9,293 nt of DNA from Nitrospira sp. UBA2082 (GTDB taxonomy: Bacteria > Nitrospirota > Nitrospiria > Nitrospirales > Nitrospiraceae): assembly GCA_002331335.1 (NCBI GenBank), contig DCZO01000031.1, positions 1-9,293 of the forward strand, read 5' to 3'. A model generated the notes under the pieces. It was not told the origin of the DNA and searched no databases. It saw only the letters and a list, made by a program, of their open reading frames with translations. Below are positions 1 to 5,812 of this stretch, piece by piece. Within the stretch, counting starts at the first letter, position 1; the number at the start of each line of letters is the position of its first letter. Made by a program: the position numbers and the translations under genes.

Positions 1-15
1 AGCCGCAGCGGCCTC

Positions 16-45
16 TTGCGCCCAGCCTACCAATTTCAGTAGAAT
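16..45 (+). promoter_or_regulatory. Candidate sigma-70-type promoter for the small membrane protein gene
   Basis: TTGCGC at 16-21 and TAGAAT at 40-45 are separated by 18 bases and resemble -35 and -10 boxes. Transcription would start near 52, leaving a leader of about 35 nt that contains the strong ribosome binding site at 73-79. The call rests on motif likeness only. Such matches are common by chance, but the position fits the downstream gene well. Confidence 0.3.
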
Positions 46-72
46 GCCACCCTCGTTTTCTGGAGTTGCTTC

Positions 73-79
73 GAGGAGG
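73..79 (+). promoter_or_regulatory. Strong Shine-Dalgarno site deciding the start at ATG 87
   Basis: GAGGAGG lies 7 nt upstream of ATG 87, close to the anti-Shine-Dalgarno consensus at good spacing. It favours ATG 87 over the in-frame TTG at 66, which would place this site inside the coding region. It is one of the best ribosome binding sites in the window and suggests efficient translation. Confidence 0.75.
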
Positions 80-86
80 AACGGTC

Positions 87-266
87 ATGAAGAAGCTCGG
101 TCTGCTGACAGGAATCACGGTACTCGCTGGAGTGTTGCCGGCATTCGCCAATGCTCCTGCCGAGGGAGGGCCCCCGGATTACAGCGGGATCACCGGTCTG
201 TACTATACGTTGATCGCAGTGATCCTCGGCTACGGTGTCTACGACACATTCTTCAAGAAGTCGTAA
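87..266 (+). CDS. Small exported or membrane protein of unknown function, 59 aa
   Basis: I do not recognise this protein. Starting at ATG 87, the N-terminus (MKKLG, then a hydrophobic run to about residue 20 and an AFANA end) looks like a signal peptide, probably cut near residues 21-23. A short linker rich in Gly, Pro and acidic residues (24-32) follows. A second hydrophobic segment with several Tyr (about 34-53) comes next, and the C-terminus is positively charged (FFKKS). The mature form would be about 37 residues with one membrane span and a cytoplasmic basic tail. If the first segment is not cleaved, it is a two-span hairpin. The gene is alone on its strand, with a strong ribosome binding site and a candidate promoter, and converges on the tesA-like gene. 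Its size and shape recall accessory single-span subunits of membrane enzyme complexes, but that is inference and no partner is visible nearby. Confidence 0.75.
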   Translation: MKKLGLLTGITVLAGVLPAFANAPAEGGPPDYSGITGLYYTLIAVILGYGVYDTFFKKS

Positions 267-309
267 CCGTCCGATCCCTGTTGACCCCACTGCCTGCCTT
301 ACGGTCTTT

Positions 310-331
310 CTCCCGGTGGTTTCGGCGGGAG
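310..331. terminator. Possible hairpin between convergent genes
   Basis: CTCCCG (310-315) and CGGGAG (326-331) form a 6-bp GC-rich stem around a 10-nt loop. It sits in the 73-bp gap between the stop codons of the small membrane protein gene and the tesA-like gene, where a shared terminator would be expected. Neither strand shows a run of T after the stem, so it is not a canonical intrinsic terminator. Confidence 0.3.
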
Positions 332-339
332 TGAGGCTG

Positions 340-1038
340 TCAGCTCCCTCCATGAGGAGCCCGGGATTTTCTGGATCGGGCTTGCAGCACCGGAGTCAAC
401 GCTTTAAGCACCTGTTCGACGACGATCCGGTAGCCTTCCCGAGTTGGATGGATGCCATCGGCCTGGTTCAAGGCCGGTGACGCAGCCACACCTTCGAGGA
501 AAAACGGGATGAACGCCAGATCGTAGTGCCTGGCGAGGTCCTGGTAGATGACCTCGAAGCCTCTGATATAGTCCTGCCCATAATTCGGCGGCAGTTTCAT
601 CCCGGCCAGGATGATCGTGGCTCCGGCCTGCCGCAATTGCTCAATGATCCGGCTGAGGTTGTGTTTCGTTTGTTCGAGGCTGAGCCCTCTGAGCCCGTCA
701 TTTCCGCCAAGCTCAAGGATCACCACATCAGGTTTGCTGCCGAGCACCCAGGGAACACGGCGGAGGCCGCCGGCCGTCGTATCGCCACTGACACCGGCGT
801 TGATCACACGATACCGATAATCGAGCTCGTCCAGCCGACGCTGAAGTTGGGCCGGATAAGCGTCGTCCCTGTTGACGCCAAGCCCCGCCGTGAGACTGTC
901 GCCGAAAGCCACGATGCGAGGCCTGGTTTCTGGTGGGTCGGACGAATCGTTTGCGACGGCCGTGTGGAAACAGAAAACCGTCAGAGTCACCAACAAGACG
1001 TGAGACAGACAGTGATGTGGTAGCCCGGCGTGCCGCAA
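340..1038 (-). CDS. tesA: Periplasmic SGNH hydrolase, TesA-type esterase / acyl-CoA thioesterase I / lysophospholipase L1
   Basis: This is a 232-aa serine hydrolase of the GDSL/SGNH superfamily. The E. coli family member TesA is a periplasmic thioesterase, arylesterase and lysophospholipase. All four SGNH blocks are visible: FGDSLTAG with nucleophile Ser48, VSGDT with oxyanion Gly85, GGND with Asn113, and DGIHP with Asp194 and His197. The stretch ELGGNDGLRG is typical of TesA. I chose TTG 1038 as start because it gives a good signal peptide (hydrophobic 14-24, cleavage near AVA-ND at 29/30) and has AGGAAAGGGG just upstream at 1048-1057. The longer open frame to 1137 would run into the divergent gene. 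It faces away from the ybbA/ybbP-like pair, the same arrangement as in E. coli, which strengthens the name. The basic C-terminal tail (about 220-232) is extra. The exact substrate cannot be read from the sequence. Confidence 0.92.
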   Translation of the reverse strand: MRHAGLPHHCLSHVLLVTLTVFCFHTAVANDSSDPPETRPRIVAFGDSLTAGLGVNRDDAYPAQLQRRLDELDYRYRVINAGVSGDTTAGGLRRVPWVLGSKPDVVILELGGNDGLRGLSLEQTKHNLSRIIEQLRQAGATIILAGMKLPPNYGQDYIRGFEVIYQDLARHYDLAFIPFFLEGVAASPALNQADGIHPTREGYRIVVEQVLKALTPVLQARSRKSRAPHGGS

Positions 1039-1044
1039 ATTCGC

Positions 1045-1071
1045 TTGCCCCTTTCCTCGGTACAGTATAAT
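1045..1071 (+). promoter_or_regulatory. Candidate promoter for the ybbA-ybbP pair in the divergent intergenic region
   Basis: A perfect TATAAT at 1066-1071 lies in the 74-bp gap between the two divergent genes. The best -35 match is TTGCCC at 1045-1050, with a short 15-nt spacer. Start of transcription near 1078 would give a leader of about 35 nt to ATG 1113. The same AT-rich core read on the other strand gives TATTAT or TATACT (1072-1064), which could serve the tesA-like gene. The two promoters may therefore overlap back to back. The -10 is convincing and the -35 is weak. Confidence 0.4.
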
Positions 1072-1112
1072 ACCATTCGAGGTGTCGCTCTGTCGGTAAG
1101 ACGAAATTGTCC

Positions 1113-1889
1113 ATGATCCAAGTGAAAGACGTGTCAATGATTCTCGCGGCGGCCGGCCGTTCCGTGAGAATTCTCGAGGGAATTTCGTTGTCGATTCCCG
1201 CCAAACAGACGGTGGCCGTCGTCGGCCCGTCGGGAAGCGGCAAATCGACTTTGCTGGGACTGATGGCCGGACTCGATCGTCCGACGACCGGATCGATCAC
1301 GCTCGACGGGACGGAGATTACGACGCTATCGGAAAGCGGCATGGCCCGATTCCGACGTGAAAAGGTCGGGTATGTCTTCCAATCGTTTCATCTGATCCCC
1401 ACCCTTACCGCGATCGAAAACGTCGCGGTTCCGCTGGAACTGAGCGGCGAGCGGAAGGCCGGTGTGCGGGCTGCGGAATTGCTGGCGGCGGTCGGATTGT
1501 CCGATCGGATGGGGCATTACCCCGTGCAGCTGTCCGGAGGAGAACAGCAACGCGTCGCGGTCGCACGCGCCTTTGCCTGCCGCCCGCCGATCCTGTTAGC
1601 CGATGAGCCCACGGGTAATCTCGACAGCACGACCGGCGCGTCCGTCATTGATCTCCTACTCTCACTGCATCGCGACTACGGGACGACCCTGGTGCTCGTC
1701 ACGCATGATACGACTCTGGCGGCTTCGATGCAGCGAGTGGTGTCGATGCGCGACGGACGCCTGGAATCTGATCGCCTGCCCTCCTATTCCGGTGTCGTCG
1801 ACGAGCGTCCGACAGCCGTGTCACGCCCGGACGGGGTCCTCTCCCCCGACCGGACAACTTCAGATTCCACCCCCGAATCCCGCTCATGA
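1113..1889 (+). CDS. ybbA: ABC transporter ATP-binding protein, YbbA/LolD-type (MacB superfamily)
   Basis: This is a 258-aa nucleotide-binding subunit that would power the adjacent permease. Visible motifs are Walker A GPSGSGKST (38-46), Q-loop Gln90 in YVFQSF, signature LSGGE (140-144), Walker B ILLADEP with Asp164 and Glu165, D-loop NLD (169-171) and H-loop His198. FQSFHLIPTLTAIENV after the Q-loop closely matches E. coli YbbA and separates it somewhat from LolD and MacB. I prefer ATG 1113. An in-frame TTG at 1107 is the alternative: GGTAAG at 1095-1100 lies 6 nt from the TTG and 12 nt from the ATG, so the start is not settled. The last 38 or so residues form a polar, Pro/Ser/Arg-rich and probably disordered tail not needed for the ATPase fold. 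The gene ends in an ATGA overlap with the permease gene, implying translational coupling and one complex. Confidence 0.93.
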   Translation: MIQVKDVSMILAAAGRSVRILEGISLSIPAKQTVAVVGPSGSGKSTLLGLMAGLDRPTTGSITLDGTEITTLSESGMARFRREKVGYVFQSFHLIPTLTAIENVAVPLELSGERKAGVRAAELLAAVGLSDRMGHYPVQLSGGEQQRVAVARAFACRPPILLADEPTGNLDSTTGASVIDLLLSLHRDYGTTLVLVTHDTTLAASMQRVVSMRDGRLESDRLPSYSGVVDERPTAVSRPDGVLSPDRTTSDSTPESRS

Positions 1890-4555
1890 TCTCCTTTACG
1901 CTCAATATGGCGTGGCGAGAGACACGCGGGGCATGGCGGCACTTTCTTTATTTCCTCGTCTGCATTGCCATCGGCGTCGGCGCCTTGACGGGCGTCTCGC
2001 TCTTCGGAGCACAGGTCGAGCAGACGGTCACCAAAGAAGCGCGTAGCCTCCTGGGCGGTGATCTTGAAATCCGGCTGTCCTGGCAGGTGAGTCCCACCGG
2101 TCAAGCTGTCCTGGATTCGCTAAGAGATCGCGACGTGGCATCGACTCATATCAGCGAGCTGGTCGCCATGGCGGCGAAGGCTGAATCATCTCCGACCGGG
2201 CAGCCGACGCAAATCATTGAGCTCAAAGCCGTCGAGCCACAATACCCGTTGTATGGTTCACTCCGACTGGAACCCGACGTCGGCTTGGCGGAACTCCTTC
2301 GCCGGCAGACCGGAAACTGCCCGGACCGTCTGTGTTTTGGAGTGGTCGTCCAGGAATCTCTGTTGATCAGAATGGGACTCGCTGTCGGAGATCGCCTCAA
2401 GATCGGTCAAGGGCAGTTCGTCATCACCGGCGTCGTCAGGACAGAGCCGGATCGCATGGCCAATGCCTTTAGCCTTGGCCCCCGGGTATTTATGTCGCAG
2501 GAAGGGCTTCGCGCGGCTGACCTGATCAAATTGGGCAGCAGGGTTCGTGAGCGATATCTGCTGAAAATCCCGAGCGCCATGGCCCCGGAGCCGCTGCTCT
2601 ATGAGTTGAGAGGACGACTTGCCTCTGATTCAGCCCGTGTGTCGGGATACCGTGACGCGCAACCGCAACTGAAGCAGTCTCTGGAACAGCTGACCCGTTA
2701 TTTAGGCCTGATCGGGTTGACGGCGCTGTTCGTGGGAGGACTAGGAGTCGCCACCTCGGTTCATGCCTTTATCCGGGAAAAGCTGAATACCATCGCGATT
2801 CTGAAGACGGTCGGGGCGGATTCCCCGACGATCATTTGGACCTATGTGCTGCAGGCGATGATCCTCGGGCTGGTGGGAAGCCTCGTCGGGCTGATCATCG
2901 GAGTGCTCCTCCACCAGGGGCTGCCGTGGATGATCGCAGCGCTGATGGCATCGGATCTGCTCGATCAATTGGGATTTGCGAAGGGAGGGATGGATGTGTC
3001 CTTCGCTCCCCTGGCAAAGGGATTGGCATTGGGCCTATTGTCCACGCTGCTCTTTACGCTGTGGCCGTTGCTGACGATCCGCGACGTCAAACCGGCTCGT
3101 ATTTTTCGCCATGATGTCGCTCCGCTGACTTCCTCCGGCGATCCGGAGAAGACCCGATGGGGGAGATTCTGGCAAGGCATGGACCGGGTCAAAGCCCTCA
3201 CATCAATCGTCATCGGTGTGGGATTGACCCTTCTCTCCATGTGGCAGGCCGGATCATGGAAAGTCGGGGCTCTCTTCATTCTTTCATTTGCGGTTGCCGT
3301 GCTGCTGTTGGGCCTGTCAGCCCGTTTCGCACTCTCGGCCCTCAAGAAATGGCCGCACCCGGAGCATCTCGTGCTTCGTCAGGCGCTGGGAAACGTCGTG
3401 CGGCCGGGAAGTCAGGTCGTGGGCATCACGATTGCCATCGGAATCGGAGTCATGGTCGTGACAACGGTTTCGCTTGTCGAACGGTCGTTGCTCACGCAGG
3501 TCGGCGAGAAGCGGCCGACCGACGCCCCGACTTTTTTCTTCATCGATATCCAACCCGATCAGTCTGAAGAATTTGTCGCGCTCCTCCGCCGGCGATCGAA
3601 CGATCCGGCCCCCAGGTTGACCCCGCTGATTCGATCACGTCTCTCCGCGCTCAAGGGCCGGGCCATCAAAATTGAACCGACGTCCGAGGAGGAAGAGCAA
3701 AGGGAGAAAACCGCAGAGAAAGAAGAACGGCGGAAGAAATGGTACCTGACCCGCGAGTATATCCTGACGTTCCTTCAGGATCTCCCCAAAGACAACAAGG
3801 TTATTCAGGGCGCCTGGTGGAAACCGGGGCAGGTCTTCACCAAACCGCTGATCTCGATCGAGGAAGATGCGGCCAGGCAACTCGGCCTCACTGTTGGAGA
3901 TACCATCGAGCTTGATATTCAAGGCGCGCCCATCACGGGAGAAATCAGCAGCATTCGACAGGTGGAGTGGGGGAACTTCTCGACCAACTTTTACATGATC
4001 TTTTCGCCCGGTGCGCTGGAGGGGGCCCCACAGACCTATGTCGCCACCGTTCGTGTACGTCCATCTGAAGAGGTGGCGCTCCAACAGGCCGTCGTGGCCG
4101 CATTTCCTAATGTGACAGCCATCAATATAGGTGACGTCCTCGACAGTTTTGCGCGAGTCCTCGATCGACTGTCACTGGCCATCCGTGCGGTAGCGCTGTT
4201 CTGTGTCCTGTCCGCCGGTCTCGTCATGGCAGCGGCGCTGGCCGCGACCCGTTACCGCCGTCTGTATGAATCGGTGATTTTCAAAGCCCTCGGAGCCACG
4301 CGTGGAGTGATCGCACAAACGTTCGCCGTGGAGTACGCATTGCTGGGGGCCTTGGGCGGGCTGCTCGGAAGCGTCCTGGCGAGCGCCCTGTCCTGGGGGG
4401 TTCTTTCGACCGTGTTCGATCTGGCCTGGAGCCTTCAACCGGCCGTGCTCGCCACGAGCTTCGTCGCCACGATCATGCTCACGATGCTGGTGGGATTTCT
4501 CAGCACCTACCGCATTCTCGGCCAGCCTCCCTTGTCTGTCCTTCGATACGAATAG
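1886..4555 (+). CDS. ybbP: ABC transporter permease, YbbP-type, with two FtsX domains
   Basis: This 889-aa inner-membrane protein would pair with the YbbA-like ATPase. I see ten likely membrane segments: 20-40, 272-292, 322-345, 377-397, 437-453, 460-478, 510-530, 764-786, 816-840 and 853-873. Two large extracytoplasmic domains lie at about 41-270 and 531-763. FtsX-type domains cover about 276-400 (coupling region FIREKLNTIAILKTVGA) and 770-880 (YRRLYESVIFKALGA). Such proteins are MacB-like (type VII) mechanotransmitters acting on envelope lipids or proteins rather than classic transporters. Resemblance to E. coli YbbP runs along the whole length, for example VEWGNFSTNFYMIFSPGALEG in the second periplasmic domain. 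It is longer than the E. coli protein (about 800 aa), partly from a charged segment at 600-619. No Shine-Dalgarno site precedes ATG 1886, so translation probably depends on the ATPase gene ahead. Confidence 0.92.
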   Translation: MISFTLNMAWRETRGAWRHFLYFLVCIAIGVGALTGVSLFGAQVEQTVTKEARSLLGGDLEIRLSWQVSPTGQAVLDSLRDRDVASTHISELVAMAAKAESSPTGQPTQIIELKAVEPQYPLYGSLRLEPDVGLAELLRRQTGNCPDRLCFGVVVQESLLIRMGLAVGDRLKIGQGQFVITGVVRTEPDRMANAFSLGPRVFMSQEGLRAADLIKLGSRVRERYLLKIPSAMAPEPLLYELRGRLASDSARVSGYRDAQPQLKQSLEQLTRYLGLIGLTALFVGGLGVATSVHAFIREKLNTIAILKTVGADSPTIIWTYVLQAMILGLVGSLVGLIIGVLLHQGLPWMIAALMASDLLDQLGFAKGGMDVSFAPLAKGLALGLLSTLLFTLWPLLTIRDVKPARIFRHDVAPLTSSGDPEKTRWGRFWQGMDRVKALTSIVIGVGLTLLSMWQAGSWKVGALFILSFAVAVLLLGLSARFALSALKKWPHPEHLVLRQALGNVVRPGSQVVGITIAIGIGVMVVTTVSLVERSLLTQVGEKRPTDAPTFFFIDIQPDQSEEFVALLRRRSNDPAPRLTPLIRSRLSALKGRAIKIEPTSEEEEQREKTAEKEERRKKWYLTREYILTFLQDLPKDNKVIQGAWWKPGQVFTKPLISIEEDAARQLGLTVGDTIELDIQGAPITGEISSIRQVEWGNFSTNFYMIFSPGALEGAPQTYVATVRVRPSEEVALQQAVVAAFPNVTAINIGDVLDSFARVLDRLSLAIRAVALFCVLSAGLVMAAALAATRYRRLYESVIFKALGATRGVIAQTFAVEYALLGALGGLLGSVLASALSWGVLSTVFDLAWSLQPAVLATSFVATIMLTMLVGFLSTYRILGQPPLSVLRYE

Positions 4556-4570
4556 ACGTGAAAGCAGTTG

Positions 4571-5746
4571 TCAATTGGGAACGATCTTGAAGAGACTTCC
4601 GCCCTGAGTCAGGAGATACAGTTCCCCCAGGGCATCTTCGCCGAAACTGGTGATTCCCTGTCGGCTCAGCAGCGGCCATTTGAATTGGTTTGTCGCCTGG
4701 CCATTCTGATATCGAAAGCTCCGTACAAAGCCATTGCAAAAATCGGCATAGAAATACGTGCCCTGCTGCGCTGGCGCGGCGGAACCTCGATACACATAAC
4801 CACCGGTGACGGAGCAGGCTTCTTCTGCATGGGGATAGTCGAGAACTGGAGCCGTCAGGGTCGTTTGCGCGCAAGTCGCGTCGAAATTGATCGTCTGCCG
4901 CGTGCCTTCCATGCATCGCCAACCATAGTTGACCCCGCGCCCAGCATTTGGGCCGAGCGACACGTTAATCTCTTCTCGTGCTCCTTGTCCCACATCCCCG
5001 ATATACAGGTTGTTTCCGTCAAACGAGAAACGCCAGGGGTTGCGCAGACCGAGGCTCCAAACTTCTGGTGCCGCCCCTACGGCAAATGGGTTGGGAGTAC
5101 TGTTGGCACAGGCCGTACCGGTGTCGGGATTGATGCGGAGGATTTTCCCGAGCCGTATATTTGGATTTTGGCTGTTGTTTCCGGGATCATTTGCGCCTCC
5201 TCCATCCCCCACCGCTGCATAGAGGCAACCCTCTGGTCCGAACGCTAACATTCCGCCATTGTGATTGGAATTGGTTGGATGAGAGATCGTGAGAAGAATG
5301 GACGGAGTCGAGTCGGCTTGGTCAAGGGTTACTCTCAGAAAACGGGCGATGACTAGATCACCGTTCATATTGGTGTAAAAGGCGTAGACGCGACCGTTCG
5401 TCCCGTAATTCGGATCGAAGGCCATACCCAATAATCCCTCTTCCTCGCCAGTGGTCCTGACCAAGCCGGTGATATTCAGAAACAGGGTCGGGAGGAGTGC
5501 GCCACCGGTGAAAATCCTGATCCTTCCGCCTTGTTCGACAATAAACAGGCGTGAGTTGTCACCGGGAACCGTGGTCATGAAGACTGGAGAGTCGAGACTC
5601 GCCGTGACGAGCTGAAGGGTTAAGGAGTTGTTGGCGGGAAGGTCCGGCAGCGTCTCAGAAGATTCCTTGGTCTCTCCGCAGCCGGTGAACCCGAAACCTG
5701 TCAGGCAGAGAAGAATCAAGAGTCTCAGGAAACGAGCTGGACTCAT
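4571..5746 (-). CDS. Lipoprotein of the PQQ-dependent glucose/sorbosone dehydrogenase family
   Basis: This 391-aa protein has a lipoprotein signal: RFLRLL, a hydrophobic core, then GFTGC with the lipidated Cys at 23. A Ser/Glu/Pro-rich linker follows, then a beta-propeller domain from about 42 to the end. Family landmarks are EEGLLGMAFDP (102-112), the presumed catalytic base His162 in NHNGG, VGDGGGANDPGNN (179-191), LGKILRINP (199-207), GLRNPWRFSFD with Arg235-Asn236, and GGYVYRG near the C-terminus. Relatives such as Acinetobacter soluble glucose dehydrogenase and E. coli Asd (YliI) oxidise aldoses with PQQ and calcium in the periplasm. Six Cys in the mature domain could form disulfides, which fits export. 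ATG 5746 has GGAGG only 3 nt upstream, a short spacing. The gene lies 66 nt after the aminopeptidase gene and converges on ybbP with only 15 nt between stops. The true substrate, and whether PQQ is bound, are not shown; some family members are not sugar enzymes. Confidence 0.85.
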   Translation of the reverse strand: MSPARFLRLLILLCLTGFGFTGCGETKESSETLPDLPANNSLTLQLVTASLDSPVFMTTVPGDNSRLFIVEQGGRIRIFTGGALLPTLFLNITGLVRTTGEEEGLLGMAFDPNYGTNGRVYAFYTNMNGDLVIARFLRVTLDQADSTPSILLTISHPTNSNHNGGMLAFGPEGCLYAAVGDGGGANDPGNNSQNPNIRLGKILRINPDTGTACANSTPNPFAVGAAPEVWSLGLRNPWRFSFDGNNLYIGDVGQGAREEINVSLGPNAGRGVNYGWRCMEGTRQTINFDATCAQTTLTAPVLDYPHAEEACSVTGGYVYRGSAAPAQQGTYFYADFCNGFVRSFRYQNGQATNQFKWPLLSRQGITSFGEDALGELYLLTQGGSLFKIVPN

Positions 5747-5774
5747 AGGCCTCCGCTGGCGGCTTGTTACGGTG

Positions 5775-5794
5775 GTGAGCTGACATCAGCTTAC
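5775..5794. repeat. Palindrome in the gap between the aminopeptidase and sugar dehydrogenase genes
   Basis: GTGAGCTG (5775-5782) and CAGCTTAC (5787-5794) form an 8-bp stem with one G-T pair around a 4-nt loop; the inner AGCTGACATCAGCT is a perfect inverted repeat. It sits in the only sizeable gap of the minus-strand run (5747-5812). No T-run follows on the minus strand, so it is not a typical intrinsic terminator. It could be a repressor operator, an RNA-stabilising or processing hairpin, or a weak terminator. Confidence 0.4.
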
Positions 5795-5812
5795 AGCGAG
5801 AGCGGATAGGTC

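Noticed and set aside
310..331. Canonical bidirectional Rho-independent terminator
   Set aside because: The stem is present but no T-run follows on either strand, so it is listed only as a possible hairpin.
44..334. 96-codon plus-strand frame overlapping the small membrane protein
   Set aside because: It is Arg-rich with no ribosome binding site at 44. The alternative frame has GAGGAGG, a signal peptide and a membrane span.
526..1023. 165-codon plus-strand frame antisense to tesA
   Set aside because: The minus strand carries all four SGNH hydrolase blocks; the plus-strand product looks like a shadow translation.
340..1137. Longer tesA reading frame beginning at TTG 1137
   Set aside because: It would overlap the start of the divergent ATPase gene, cover the promoter region, and put about 33 residues ahead of the signal peptide. 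TTG 1038 has a better ribosome binding site.
728..1342. 204-codon minus-strand frame spanning the tesA/ybbA divergent region
   Set aside because: It overlaps tesA in another frame and runs antisense through the Walker A region of the ATPase gene. Its translation is low-complexity and family-free.
4568..5248. 226-codon open frame on the plus strand
   Set aside because: It lies wholly inside the well-supported minus-strand sugar dehydrogenase gene and its translation shows no domain or plausible start signal. Long antisense frames are expected in GC-rich DNA.
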